Assembly: GCF_000774145.1 (NCBI RefSeq)
Contig: NZ_KN322987.1
Coordinates: 1,102,747-1,166,746, forward strand
Length of the DNA stretch: 64,000 nt
From: Pseudomonas mediterranea CFBP 5447
GTDB taxonomy: Bacteria > Pseudomonadota > Gammaproteobacteria > Pseudomonadales > Pseudomonadaceae
Reading direction: 5' to 3'
Part shown: positions 8,709 through 16,458 of the stretch, in pieces
Layout: every line of letters starts with the position of its first letter
Position numbering within the stretch: the stretch's first letter is position 1
Notes under the pieces: generated by a model
What the model was told of the DNA's origin: nothing
Databases searched by the model: none
The model's input: only the letters and a program-made list of their open reading frames with translations
Translations under genes and position numbers: made by a program

Positions 8709-9698
8709 TCACTGGCTGCCGAACGGCGGCATCGGTATATCACTGGGCTGCAGGCCGAGCAGTGTCATGTACTCGTAGATGTGCTGATAGCCGGATTGAG
8801 ACTCATAGGTTGTGCAGTCGGATTGAGGTTTCCCACAGAGCCGCAGCTCCATGTTCGCGCTGCCCATTCCCCATTGCGTATAGTTCAGGTTGTTGCTGAC
8901 AACCTTGTCTATGTTCGAACACACCGAATTCCTCATGAAGTCATCGATGGCGATGTCGTATAGCGTCAGGGATTCATTGAGCGATGTGGCGCACCACGCC
9001 ATCGGAACAACATCCAGGGTGTTGTAGATGCGTAGCGCATTACCGGCCATTTGCTTGTTGAAATAACTCGCGAACAAACCGTCGCCCGCCGTGGGCGCAG
9101 CAAAGGTTTCGCAAAAGTAGTTAAAGGCCGGAAGTTTATCTTTCAGATAAAGCGCGATCACCGACATGAGCGCACCGCCCAGGCTATGACCGACCAAGCG
9201 AATGTTCGTGCCACTTTGCAGCCTCCCTAGAAAATCACACAGCGTGTCCTGAGAGCCGACAGTGGGCGTCTGCGCCAATACCGCGTTTGCGCCCTTGGAA
9301 GTTCCCTCGGCAATACTTGCCGTCACCAGGCAGCCCGGGATAACGTTCTGCAGGGGCACCATTGGAAAAATATCCAGATCGTCCACTTGATCCTTCATGG
9401 AATCCTTGAGTGTTCCACTCGTCACCACGACGATGTCGTGCCCGCTTTTCCCGCCGGTCAGCACCACGGTGATGTGCGCCGCGTGTTCGCCATCCATCAC
9501 CAGTGCCGGGCCCCAGGCGATGCCATAACCGCCGCCTACCTTGGAGGCATTGAGACGCGTAAGAATATTGTCCGAAACCTGGCTCGGCGTCGGATTTTTC
9601 ATGTTTTTCCATGACTGAGGATGCAACGCCGCATTGTTAACCACGAAAGCGTGCGTAAGACTGATTTGCCTTTGCAGAAGTGTGTCTGGGGTAGTCAT
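8709..9698 (-). CDS. Class 3 (fungal-type) lipase family protein
   Basis: The 329-residue protein starts at ATG 9698 behind AAGGAAC. It has the nucleophile elbow RLVGHSLGGAL near residue 167 and, further on, the FAAPTAGD and IYNTLDVVP segments that in lipase-3 proteins lead to the catalytic Asp; a His near the C-terminus (SGYQHIYEY) could complete the triad. There is no signal peptide or transmembrane segment, so export, if any, would need a non-Sec route such as type VI secretion (speculative). It is followed on the same strand by the decayed gene and lies between the two tRNA-Gly copies. Acyl-ester hydrolysis is the supported function; the substrate cannot be named. Confidence 0.8.
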   Translation of the reverse strand: MTTPDTLLQRQISLTHAFVVNNAALHPQSWKNMKNPTPSQVSDNILTRLNASKVGGGYGIAWGPALVMDGEHAAHITVVLTGGKSGHDIVVVTSGTLKDSMKDQVDDLDIFPMVPLQNVIPGCLVTASIAEGTSKGANAVLAQTPTVGSQDTLCDFLGRLQSGTNIRLVGHSLGGALMSVIALYLKDKLPAFNYFCETFAAPTAGDGLFASYFNKQMAGNALRIYNTLDVVPMAWCATSLNESLTLYDIAIDDFMRNSVCSNIDKVVSNNLNYTQWGMGSANMELRLCGKPQSDCTTYESQSGYQHIYEYMTLLGLQPSDIPMPPFGSQ

Positions 9699-9926
9699 GA
9701 CTGTTCCTTGTCTCGAAGAAAGTTTTCAAAGGACCCAACGAAAACCTGTTGCAGCCGTCGATCCTTCCGGGCCAGCAAGACCGAGTGTAGACGCAGTTTT
9801 TGCAAGCGTAAGAGCGATGCAACCTGAGCGCTATTCCGGCGAGGAATACGCCCATGAAAAACCTGCATTGTATTTATCGCACTGGAACCCGTAGCGTCTG
9901 CCCTTCATACATATGGAGATGCCCTC

Positions 9927-10559
9927 GTGACCCATTCCCGCCTGCACCTGTACGTCGACGCCCAGTTCAGCAGCCCCTATGCCATGTCGGTGTTCGTGGC
10001 ACTTCGTGAAAAGGGCATCGAATTTGAAATGAGCCCGATAGACCTCGATGCGTCCGAAAACCTGACGCAGAACTACGCCAGTCTTTCTCTGACCCAGCGG
10101 GTGCCCACGCTCGTGCATGGCGACTTCGCCCTGTCTGAATCCTCGGCGATCGCCGAGTACCTGGAAGAGGCCTTCCCGTCGACGCCGGTTTATCCGCAGG
10201 ATCGTTTCCAACGGGCGAAGGCGCGCCAGGTCCAGGCATGGTTGCGCAGTGACTTGCTGCCGATTCGGCAGGAGCGCACCACATTGGTGGTGTTCTATGG
10301 GGTCAAGTCGACGCCGTTATCGCCAACGGCCGAATTGGCAGCGCGCAAGCTGGTGAGTGCCGCACAAACGCTGCTGGCCGACAGCCCGGAGTACCTGTTC
10401 GGCCAGTGGTCGATTGCCGATGTCGACCTGGCGTTGATGCTCAACCGACTGATACTCAACGGCGACTCCGTGCCCGCGGCGCTGGTGGCATACGCTCAGC
10501 GCCAGTGGCAACGACCCTCGGTACAGGAGTGGGTCAAGTTGCAACGTCCTGCGCTGTAG
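9927..10559 (+). CDS. yfcF: Glutathione S-transferase, YfcF type
   Basis: The 210-residue protein starts at GTG 9927, eight bases after GGAG. The N-terminal thioredoxin-like half has LYVDAQFSSPYAMS and the glutathione-binding ALSESSAIAEYLEE segment; the helical C-terminal half has the ARQVQAWLRSDLLPIR and FGQWSIADVDLALMLNRL stretches typical of E. coli YfcF. Members conjugate or reduce with glutathione and have peroxidase activity linked to oxidative stress. It is a single gene on the plus strand, divergent from the lipase and ended by the bidirectional terminator at 10773. Confidence 0.88.
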   Translation: MTHSRLHLYVDAQFSSPYAMSVFVALREKGIEFEMSPIDLDASENLTQNYASLSLTQRVPTLVHGDFALSESSAIAEYLEEAFPSTPVYPQDRFQRAKARQVQAWLRSDLLPIRQERTTLVVFYGVKSTPLSPTAELAARKLVSAAQTLLADSPEYLFGQWSIADVDLALMLNRLILNGDSVPAALVAYAQRQWQRPSVQEWVKLQRPAL

Positions 10560-10772
10560 GGGCACGCACTCCACGATACTGGTGCGAAGTTATCGGGTCG
10601 GCGACCCGGGGCAGACCTATCCGATTGCCCGTGGCTCGTCACCCGTGTTGATCACCCTTGGGGCAGCAATCTTTAGCGCCCATGACTCAACGAGAAAGTG
10701 ATCTACCAAATGCCGGATTAATGTACTAGAAAAACGTAGATGGTAGTGTTTCCGAGGGGAACTTACTGGAAC

Positions 10773-10799
10773 AAAAAAAGAGGCCTAAGCCTCTTTTTT
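10773..10799. terminator. Bidirectional intrinsic terminator between yfcF and tRNA-Gly
   Basis: Seven A, GAGGC, loop CTAA, GCCTC and six T form a symmetric hairpin that can end transcription of yfcF (plus) and tRNA-Gly (minus). Confidence 0.85.
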
Positions 10800-10839
10800 G
10801 GTTTCTACATACTTCAATGGAAGTCTATAGAAAAATAAT

Positions 10840-10939
<100 letters not shown>

Positions 10940-10978
10940 ATTCAAATTACGCCGTCAACCCTTTGATTCAAAAAAGTT

Positions 10979-11539
10979 TTATTTCTGCTCCACATCCGTC
11001 CGCAGATGCGGCCAGGCGGCGCGCAGGTACTGGACCATCGACCACAGCGTCAGGCCGGCGGAAATCAGCAGCAATGCATAGCCCAGCAGCACCCAGAAGC
11101 TGAAGTCCGAGGGGTTGGCCAGGAGGATGACCAGGGCGAGCATCTGCGCGGCGGTTTTCCATTTGCCGAGGTTCGACACGGCGACCTGGGCGCGGGCACC
11201 CAGCTCGGCCATCCACTCACGGAGTGCCGAGACGACGATCTCACGGCCGATGATCACTGCTGCCGGCAAGGTCAGCCAGAGGTTGCCGTGTTCCTGCACC
11301 AGCAGCACCAGGGCCACTGCGACCATCAGCTTGTCTGCCACCGGATCGAGGAACGCGCCGAATGGTGTGCTCTGCTCCAGACGGCGGGCCAGGTAACCGT
11401 CCAGCCAGTCCGTTGCGGCGGCGATGGCAAAGACCGAAGCGGAAGCCACGTAGCTCCAGTGGTACGGCAAATAGAACAGCAGTATGAAGATCGGAATGAG
11501 CAGGACGCGTAGAACGGTAAGCAGATTTGGGATATTCAT
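10979..11539 (-). CDS. pgsA: CDP-diacylglycerol-glycerol-3-phosphate 3-phosphatidyltransferase
   Basis: An integral inner-membrane enzyme that makes phosphatidylglycerol phosphate from CDP-diacylglycerol and glycerol 3-phosphate, the committed step to phosphatidylglycerol and cardiolipin. The CDP-alcohol phosphotransferase motif DG..AR....G..D..D is visible as DWLDGYLARR and FGAFLDPVADK, residues about 45-70. Four hydrophobic segments follow. The ATG at 11539 gives 186 residues; a GTG two codons upstream is also possible and neither has a strong ribosome binding site. It follows uvrC by about 30 bases in the gacA-uvrC-pgsA order conserved in Pseudomonas. Confidence 0.96.
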   Translation of the reverse strand: MNIPNLLTVLRVLLIPIFILLFYLPYHWSYVASASVFAIAAATDWLDGYLARRLEQSTPFGAFLDPVADKLMVAVALVLLVQEHGNLWLTLPAAVIIGREIVVSALREWMAELGARAQVAVSNLGKWKTAAQMLALVILLANPSDFSFWVLLGYALLLISAGLTLWSMVQYLRAAWPHLRTDVEQK

Positions 11540-11571
11540 CGGCACAACTGGCTGCGAGGTTGACGGGCATT

Positions 11572-13395
11572 CTACTCGCTATGCAGGTTTGCATAAATCG
11601 ACTCTGCGAGCTTTTTACTGATACCAGGAGCTTTGGCGATCTCCTCGATGCTGGCACGAGACAGCTCCTGCAATCCACCGAAATGTTTCAACAGGTCCCG
11701 TCGCCGTGTCGGGCCGACCCCTGCCACGCCTTCCAGGGTGGAGGTGCGGCGAGTCTTGCCACGACGGGCGCGGTGGCCGGTGATGGCGAACCGGTGGGCT
11801 TCGTCACGGATCTGCTGGATCAGGTGCAACGCCGGGGAATCCCCTTTCAGGGTGAATTCATGAGCCGCATCGTTCAGGTACAGGGTCTCGAAACCGGCCT
11901 TGCGCGTGGCGCCCTTGGCCACGCCAAGCAGGATCAGGTCGGGAACCATCAGCTCATTGAGTACATCGCGAGCCATGGACAGTTGGCCTTTACCGCCGTC
12001 CACCAGCAGGATGTCCGGGAGCTTGCCCTCCCCGTCCTTCAACTTGCCGAAGCGGCGCATCAGTGCCTGGTGCATCGCCGCATAGTCATCGCCGGCGGTT
12101 ACGCCTTCGATGTTATAGCGGCGGTAATCGGACTTGATCGGGCCTTCCGGGCCGAACACCACGCAGGACGCCACGGTAGCCTCGCCGCTGGAATGGCTGA
12201 TGTCGTAGCACTCCAGCCGCTGCGGTGGCTCGTCCAGGTTGAGGACGTCGGCCAAGGCATCGAACCGCGCCGCGACATGCTGGCGGTTAGCCAAGCGCGC
12301 ACCCAGGGCCTGCTCGGCATTGGTGACCGCCAGTTGTTGCCAGCGCGCCCGGGTGCCGCGCACGCGGTGGCTGATGGTCAGCTCGCGACCGCGAAGCGTA
12401 TGGATGGCTTCAATCAGGGTCGGAAAGTCCTCGTGGACCACGTTGACGATCAATTCGCTCGGCAGGTCGCGTTCCGGACTGCTGACGTAGTACTGGCCGA
12501 GAAACGCCGACATGACCTCGGCCACGTCTTCCTCGATACCCACCTGGGGGAAGAAGTTCTTGCTGCCGAGCACGCGGCCGCCCCGCACGCTGATCAGATG
12601 CACGCACGCACCGCCCGGGTTGATGAACGACGCGATCACATCGACGTCGCCGCTGCCGCCCTCCATGCTCTGCTGGTCCTGCACGCGGCGCAGCAAACCG
12701 ATCTGGTCGCGCAACTCGGCGGCTTTTTCAAATTCGAGGTTGATCGCTGCCTCTTCCATCGCGGTCGACAATTCATCGGTCAGCGCATTGCTGCGACCTT
12801 CCAGGAACATCACCGAGTGGCGCACGTCCTCGGCATAGACTTCGGGCTCGACGAACCCCACGCAAGGCGCCTTGCAGCGTTTGATCTGGTATTGCAGGCA
12901 GGGCCGGGTGCGGTTCTTGTAATAGCTGTCCTCACACTGGCGCACGAAGAAAGTCTTCTGCAGCAGGCTCAGGCTTTCACGAATCGCACCGGCGCTGGGG
13001 TAAGGACCGAAATAGCGGCCCTTGGCCTTTTTTGCGCCACGGTGGATGCTCAGGCGCGGGAACGCCCCATCGGACAGGAACACGTAGGGGTAGGATTTGT
13101 CGTCGCGCAACAGGATGTTGTACGGCGGCCGCCACTCCTTGATCAGCGTCTGTTCAAGCAGCAGCGCTTCGGTTTCGTTGGCGGTGATGGTGGTTTCGAT
13201 CTGCGCGATGCGCCCCACCAGCGCGGCGGTCTTGGGGGCCAGGCCGGTCTTGCGAAAGTAACTGGCCAGGCGCTTCTTGAGATTCTTGGCCTTGCCCACG
13301 TACAGCAGGCGCGCCTCGCCGTCGAACATGCGGTACACGCCGGGACGGCCACTGCATGTGGACAGGAAAGCACTGGGATCAAACAGTTCGGTCAT
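11572..13395 (-). CDS. uvrC: Excinuclease ABC subunit C
   Basis: The dual-incision nuclease of nucleotide excision repair, acting with UvrA and UvrB. The 607 residues contain the N-terminal GIY-YIG domain (GVYRMFDGEARLLYVGKA, about 17-35), the UVR motif for UvrB contact (INLEFEKAAELRDQIGLL, about 205-222), the RNase H-like C-terminal nuclease (ECYDISHSSGEATVASCVVF; VDGGKGQLS) and a terminal helix-hairpin-helix pair (LEGVAGVGPTRRRDLLKHFG). Length and domains are complete. It begins two bases after the gacA stop, the classical arrangement in gamma-proteobacteria, and is probably co-transcribed with gacA and pgsA. Confidence 0.98.
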   Translation of the reverse strand: MTELFDPSAFLSTCSGRPGVYRMFDGEARLLYVGKAKNLKKRLASYFRKTGLAPKTAALVGRIAQIETTITANETEALLLEQTLIKEWRPPYNILLRDDKSYPYVFLSDGAFPRLSIHRGAKKAKGRYFGPYPSAGAIRESLSLLQKTFFVRQCEDSYYKNRTRPCLQYQIKRCKAPCVGFVEPEVYAEDVRHSVMFLEGRSNALTDELSTAMEEAAINLEFEKAAELRDQIGLLRRVQDQQSMEGGSGDVDVIASFINPGGACVHLISVRGGRVLGSKNFFPQVGIEEDVAEVMSAFLGQYYVSSPERDLPSELIVNVVHEDFPTLIEAIHTLRGRELTISHRVRGTRARWQQLAVTNAEQALGARLANRQHVAARFDALADVLNLDEPPQRLECYDISHSSGEATVASCVVFGPEGPIKSDYRRYNIEGVTAGDDYAAMHQALMRRFGKLKDGEGKLPDILLVDGGKGQLSMARDVLNELMVPDLILLGVAKGATRKAGFETLYLNDAAHEFTLKGDSPALHLIQQIRDEAHRFAITGHRARRGKTRRTSTLEGVAGVGPTRRRDLLKHFGGLQELSRASIEEIAKAPGISKKLAESIYANLHSE

Positions 13396-13397
13396 TA

Positions 13398-14039
13398 TCA
13401 GGCGCTGGCATCGACCATGCCGTGACGCACTGCCAGCAGCGTCAATTCGACATCACTGCTGATCGAAAGCTTCTCGAAGATACGGTAACGGTAGGTATTG
13501 ACGGTTTTCGGCGACAGGCACAGCTTATCGGAGATGATCTGCACTTTCTGGCAACCGACTATCATCAAGGCGATCTGGATTTCCCGCTCCGACAACGCAT
13601 CGAAGGGCGATTCATTGGTCGGCTGGAACGACTTGATCGCCAACTGCTGGGCGATCTGCGGACTGATATAGCGCTGCCCGGCGAACACCAGGCGGATGGC
13701 CTGGACCATCTCGTTCAAGCCGGCGCCCTTGGTGAGGTAACCTGCCGCGCCCGCTTGCAACAACCGGGTCGGGAACGGATCTTCCTCACAGACGGTGACC
13801 GCGACCACCTTGATGTCCGGGTGACTGCGCAGCAGCTTGCGCGTGGCCTCAAGACCGCCGATGCCAGGCATCTTCACGTCCATGAGGACCACGTCGGGTT
13901 TCAATTCACGCGCCTTGATCAGGGACTCTTCCCCGGATTCGGCCTGACCAACCACCTGCAGACCGTCGATGTCAGCCAGCATTCGTGTAATGCCCGTACG
14001 AACGAGATCATGGTCATCGACCACTAACACCCTAATCAA
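13398..14039 (-). CDS. gacA: Response regulator GacA (UvrY)
   Basis: The 213-residue NarL/FixJ-family regulator partners with the GacS kinase and activates small RNAs that titrate RsmA/RsmE, thereby controlling secondary metabolism, biofilm and biocontrol traits. The receiver domain has acidic residues DD at 8-9, the phosphoacceptor in VVLMDVKMPG (Asp about 54), and Lys in YLTKGAG. The LuxR-type helix-turn-helix reads LSEREIQIALMI and CLSPKTVNTYRYRIFEKL, about 148-200. All key residues are intact, so the gene looks functional; gacA is often lost in laboratory cultures. It is first in the gacA-uvrC-pgsA cluster. Confidence 0.98.
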   Translation of the reverse strand: MIRVLVVDDHDLVRTGITRMLADIDGLQVVGQAESGEESLIKARELKPDVVLMDVKMPGIGGLEATRKLLRSHPDIKVVAVTVCEEDPFPTRLLQAGAAGYLTKGAGLNEMVQAIRLVFAGQRYISPQIAQQLAIKSFQPTNESPFDALSEREIQIALMIVGCQKVQIISDKLCLSPKTVNTYRYRIFEKLSISSDVELTLLAVRHGMVDASA

Positions 14040-14166
14040 GCAGACACCTCACCATTTGGTCTTGTATGGACTGCCTCACACCTTAGCAAAAAGCTTCCGG
14101 CAGACCTAGCGCCAAGGGGCATTAAAAAGTTACAGCAAATCTTCCCGGGACAAGCGATCCGAGGCC

Positions 14167-14601
14167 TCAAGTACCGGCGTCTCGCTGCATTCTCAGGAAA
14201 CACTCATCCTCACCCGCGACGTATAGCCCCATGCGTTCGTAGAGCTTCCTGGCCGGATTGTCCTTGAACACCGTCAGGCGCAACGCCGGGCGTCGCTCCA
14301 GCGCGACCATGTCCCATGCCTGTCCAATCGCCCAGGTCCCGGCGCCCTGACCCCGGAACGCCTGGTCGATCTGCAGTTCCCGGATATACAAGGCCCGGGC
14401 ATCGCGGCTCAGACTGACAAACCCCAGCACCTGCTCCTCGCGGCAGATAATCCAGTTCTGGCGAATGATCCACGCCAGGTCGAATGCCTCGTCCTGCCAG
14501 AGCAAATCATGGCGCAGGTAGTACGGCAGCATGTTGGCGCAGGTCAGTTGTCGGGCGAAATCGATGTCTGTGGTGGTGGCCGCACGCCACTGGAAACTCA
14601 T
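14167..14601 (-). CDS. GNAT-family N-acetyltransferase
   Basis: I chose ATG 14601 (144 residues) because GAGGT lies directly upstream and homology-like sequence begins there; the frame runs 37 codons further upstream without a ribosome binding site. The acetyl-CoA binding motif appears as LQIDQAFRGQGAGTWAIGQAW (Q/R-x-x-G-x-G/A form, about 82-102), and the family's C-terminal strand-helix follows (RLTVFKDNPARKLYERMG). The substrate cannot be told from sequence. It stands alone between the gacA promoter region and a REPIN. Confidence 0.85.
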   Translation of the reverse strand: MSFQWRAATTTDIDFARQLTCANMLPYYLRHDLLWQDEAFDLAWIIRQNWIICREEQVLGFVSLSRDARALYIRELQIDQAFRGQGAGTWAIGQAWDMVALERRPALRLTVFKDNPARKLYERMGLYVAGEDECFLRMQRDAGT

Positions 14602-14656
14602 GGGTACCTCGTCAAAGATCCAAGGATCGCAGGCTCCAACAAAACCGCGGGCTCTT

Positions 14657-14790
14657 GTGGCGAGGGGATTTATCCCCGCCGGGCTGCTACGCAGCCCCTG
14701 AAAACCCGCCAACCACGGAGTATCAGTCAGATCTAATACCGCTTCTTTATGGGGCTGCTACGCAGCCCAACGGGGATAAATCCCCTCGCC
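14657..14790. repeat. REPIN: inverted pair of REP units (GTGGCGAGGGGATTTATCCCC family)
   Basis: Two copies of the palindrome-containing unit, each followed by GGGCTGCTACGCAGCCC, face each other across about 50 bases. The same family recurs at 32791-32924 and in part at 48292. Confidence 0.9.
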
Positions 14791-14934
14791 ACGTTGATTC
14801 AGCATCAGACCTGAGTTTGTCATAATGCCAGCCAGACTCAATGCCGCGAACAATTGCATCCCGGCGATAGAAACTTCTTATTGAATCGGCGCCCCAGCCT
14901 CGGTAAGCTCGGGACCATTCATCGGAGACACACC

Positions 14935-15063
14935 ATGTTCAACGCCCTCTCACCGCTTCAATCCGCCAGCGCCCCGCGCTCGGTTGCGGCTGTCCGGGCG
15001 AACAGCGTTGCTGCTCCGGTCAACTTTTATTTTGGGTATTGGTTTAGCCACTGGCGCGCCTGA
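14935..15063 (+). CDS. Aromatic-rich leader peptide 1 of the DAHP synthase attenuator
   Basis: This 42-residue ORF starts at ATG 14935 behind CGGAGA. Its last 13 codons encode NFYFGYWFSHWRA, with seven aromatic residues (three Phe, two Tyr, two Trp), placed directly before an intrinsic terminator at 15113. This is the layout of trp/phe-type attenuator leader peptides: a ribosome stalling on uncharged aromatic tRNAs changes downstream RNA folding. The first 28 residues are ordinary (Ala, Ser, Pro, Val). Base pairing is described under the attenuator entry. It has no expected function as a finished protein. Confidence 0.8.
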   Translation: MFNALSPLQSASAPRSVAAVRANSVAAPVNFYFGYWFSHWRA

Positions 15064-15149
15064 TACCCAACCGGCGCCCACTTTAAACGGGTCGCCTTCC
15101 AGAGTTCATAAACCCCCGGTCGGCCTCCCGACCGGGGGTTTTGTTTTTT
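15032..15149 (+). promoter_or_regulatory. Transcription attenuator upstream of DAHP synthase, with intrinsic terminator 15113-15149
   Basis: Three competing pairings can be traced. Segment 1 (TTGGGTAT, 15032-15039, inside the leader's aromatic codons) pairs perfectly with ATACCCAA (15063-15070), which begins at the leader stop codon. CCAACCGG (15067-15074) can instead pair, with one mismatch, with CCGGTCGG (15116-15123), the left arm of the terminator. The terminator is an 11-bp perfect stem (15113-15123 with 15128-15138, loop CCTC) followed by TTTTGTTTTTT. A ribosome stalled on segment 1 would free segment 2 to break the terminator, so scarcity of aromatic amino acids should raise aroF expression. 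Confidence 0.8.
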
Positions 15150-15192
15150 CAGCCCTGTTTTTTGCAACACCGACAACTTTGAGGATCAAGCC

Positions 15193-15342
15193 ATGAACTA
15201 CGCCACCTATTACCGTTACGACTTTTGCGCCTGGCGATTTACCAGCCTCCGCTCGGGACAGCCTGCCGCCTCCGATCGGTCACCTATCGGTGGCATGCAA
15301 ACACTTGAGGCCAGTACGGCCAACTGTCGAACACCTCACTAG
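15193..15342 (+). CDS. Tyrosine-rich leader peptide 2 upstream of DAHP synthase
   Basis: A second small ORF (49 residues) lies between the terminator and the DAHP synthase gene, with GAGG eight bases before ATG 15193. It begins MNYATYYRYDFCAWRF: four Tyr in the first nine codons, then Phe, Trp, Phe. The remainder is not aromatic. It stops 45 bases before the aroF start. I see no second T-rich terminator after it; a 5-bp hairpin (15350-15354 with 15361-15365) lies just before the aroF ribosome binding site, so control of translation initiation or Rho access is conceivable. Role inferred from composition and place. Confidence 0.65.
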   Translation: MNYATYYRYDFCAWRFTSLRSGQPAASDRSPIGGMQTLEASTANCRTPH

Positions 15343-15387
15343 GGCCGGCGCGGGAACGAACCCGCTGCTCGCCCAGGAAGCCAGATC

Positions 15388-16458
15388 ATGAATTCGTCCG
15401 TCTCCGCTTTGCCGCTGTCCACGCTCACCCCTGCCAATGAAGCCCTGAGCCTGCGTCTGCCCAGCTCGTTGCAGCTCAAGCACCAATTGCCCCTCAGCCA
15501 CGCATTGAGCCAACAGGTCGACACCCATCGCCAGACTGTCCGTGCAATCCTCGACGGTGAGGACGCCCGCCTGCTGGTCATCGTCGGCCCCTGCTCCCTC
15601 CACGATCCGAAATCCGCCCTCGAATATGCCGCCAACCTCGCTCGCCTGGCCCACGAAGTGAGTGACAGCATGCTGCTGGTGATGCGCGCCTACGTGGAAA
15701 AGCCCCGCACGACCGTGGGCTGGAAAGGCCTGGCCTACGATCCCGACCTGGATGGCAGCGATGACATGGCGGGCGGCCTGACGCTGTCCCGAGAACTGAT
15801 GCGTGAAATGCTGCAGCTCGGCCTGCCCGTCGCCACCGAACTGTTGCAACCCATGGCCGCCAACTACTTCGACGACCTGCTCAGTTGGGTCGCCATCGGC
15901 GCGCGTACCACCGAATCGCAGATCCACCGGGAAATGGCCAGCGGCCTGGGGATGCCGGTCGGCTTCAAGAACGGCACCGACGGCGGCGTCGGGATCGCCT
16001 GCGACGCCATGCGCTCCGCCGCCCATCCCCACCGGCATTTCGGCGTCGACAGCCAGGGGCATCCGGCAATCATCCAGACCCAGGGCAACCCCGACACCCA
16101 TCTGGTACTGCGGGGTGGACACCGCGGCCCGAACTACGACCGCCAGAGCGTCGCGCAGATACACAATGACCTGAACCGCCTGAAGATACCGGCCCGGATC
16201 ATGGTGGATTGCAGTCACGCCAACAGCGGCAAGGATCCTTCGCGTCAGCCGGAGGTGTTCAACGACGTGCTGGCGCAGCGGCTGCAAGGGAACCGCGCGT
16301 TGATCGGCATGATGATCGAGAGCCACCTGTTCGAAGGCTGCCAGCCCATCAGCCCGTCAATGCGCTACGGCGTATCGGTGACCGACGGCTGCCTTGGCTG
16401 GGAATCCACCGAGCGACTGCTGCGCCAGGCCCACCGTCAGTTGCTATCGGCCATCTGA
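15388..16458 (+). CDS. aroF: 3-deoxy-7-phosphoheptulonate (DAHP) synthase, class I
   Basis: Condenses phosphoenolpyruvate and erythrose 4-phosphate, the first step of the shikimate pathway. The 356-residue protein has the class I-alpha motifs VIVGPCSLHD (about 64-73), MRAYVEKPRTTVGWKG, PVATELLQPM, IGARTTESQIHREMASG, GFKNGTDG, LRGGHRGPNYD and MVDCSHANSGKDP; the Cys, His, Glu and Asp metal ligands are present. Start ATG 15388 follows AGGAAG. Its aromatic-rich leaders indicate control by aromatic aminoacyl-tRNA supply. Which amino acid inhibits the enzyme (Tyr, Trp or Phe) cannot be settled by eye, so the symbol is by convention. It overlaps the convergent gene by 22 bases. Confidence 0.93.
   Translation: MNSSVSALPLSTLTPANEALSLRLPSSLQLKHQLPLSHALSQQVDTHRQTVRAILDGEDARLLVIVGPCSLHDPKSALEYAANLARLAHEVSDSMLLVMRAYVEKPRTTVGWKGLAYDPDLDGSDDMAGGLTLSRELMREMLQLGLPVATELLQPMAANYFDDLLSWVAIGARTTESQIHREMASGLGMPVGFKNGTDGGVGIACDAMRSAAHPHRHFGVDSQGHPAIIQTQGNPDTHLVLRGGHRGPNYDRQSVAQIHNDLNRLKIPARIMVDCSHANSGKDPSRQPEVFNDVLAQRLQGNRALIGMMIESHLFEGCQPISPSMRYGVSVTDGCLGWESTERLLRQAHRQLLSAI

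Noticed and set aside
11527..13425. A 632-codon plus-strand open frame over uvrC
   Set aside because: Complement of uvrC; no family features and typical shadow composition.
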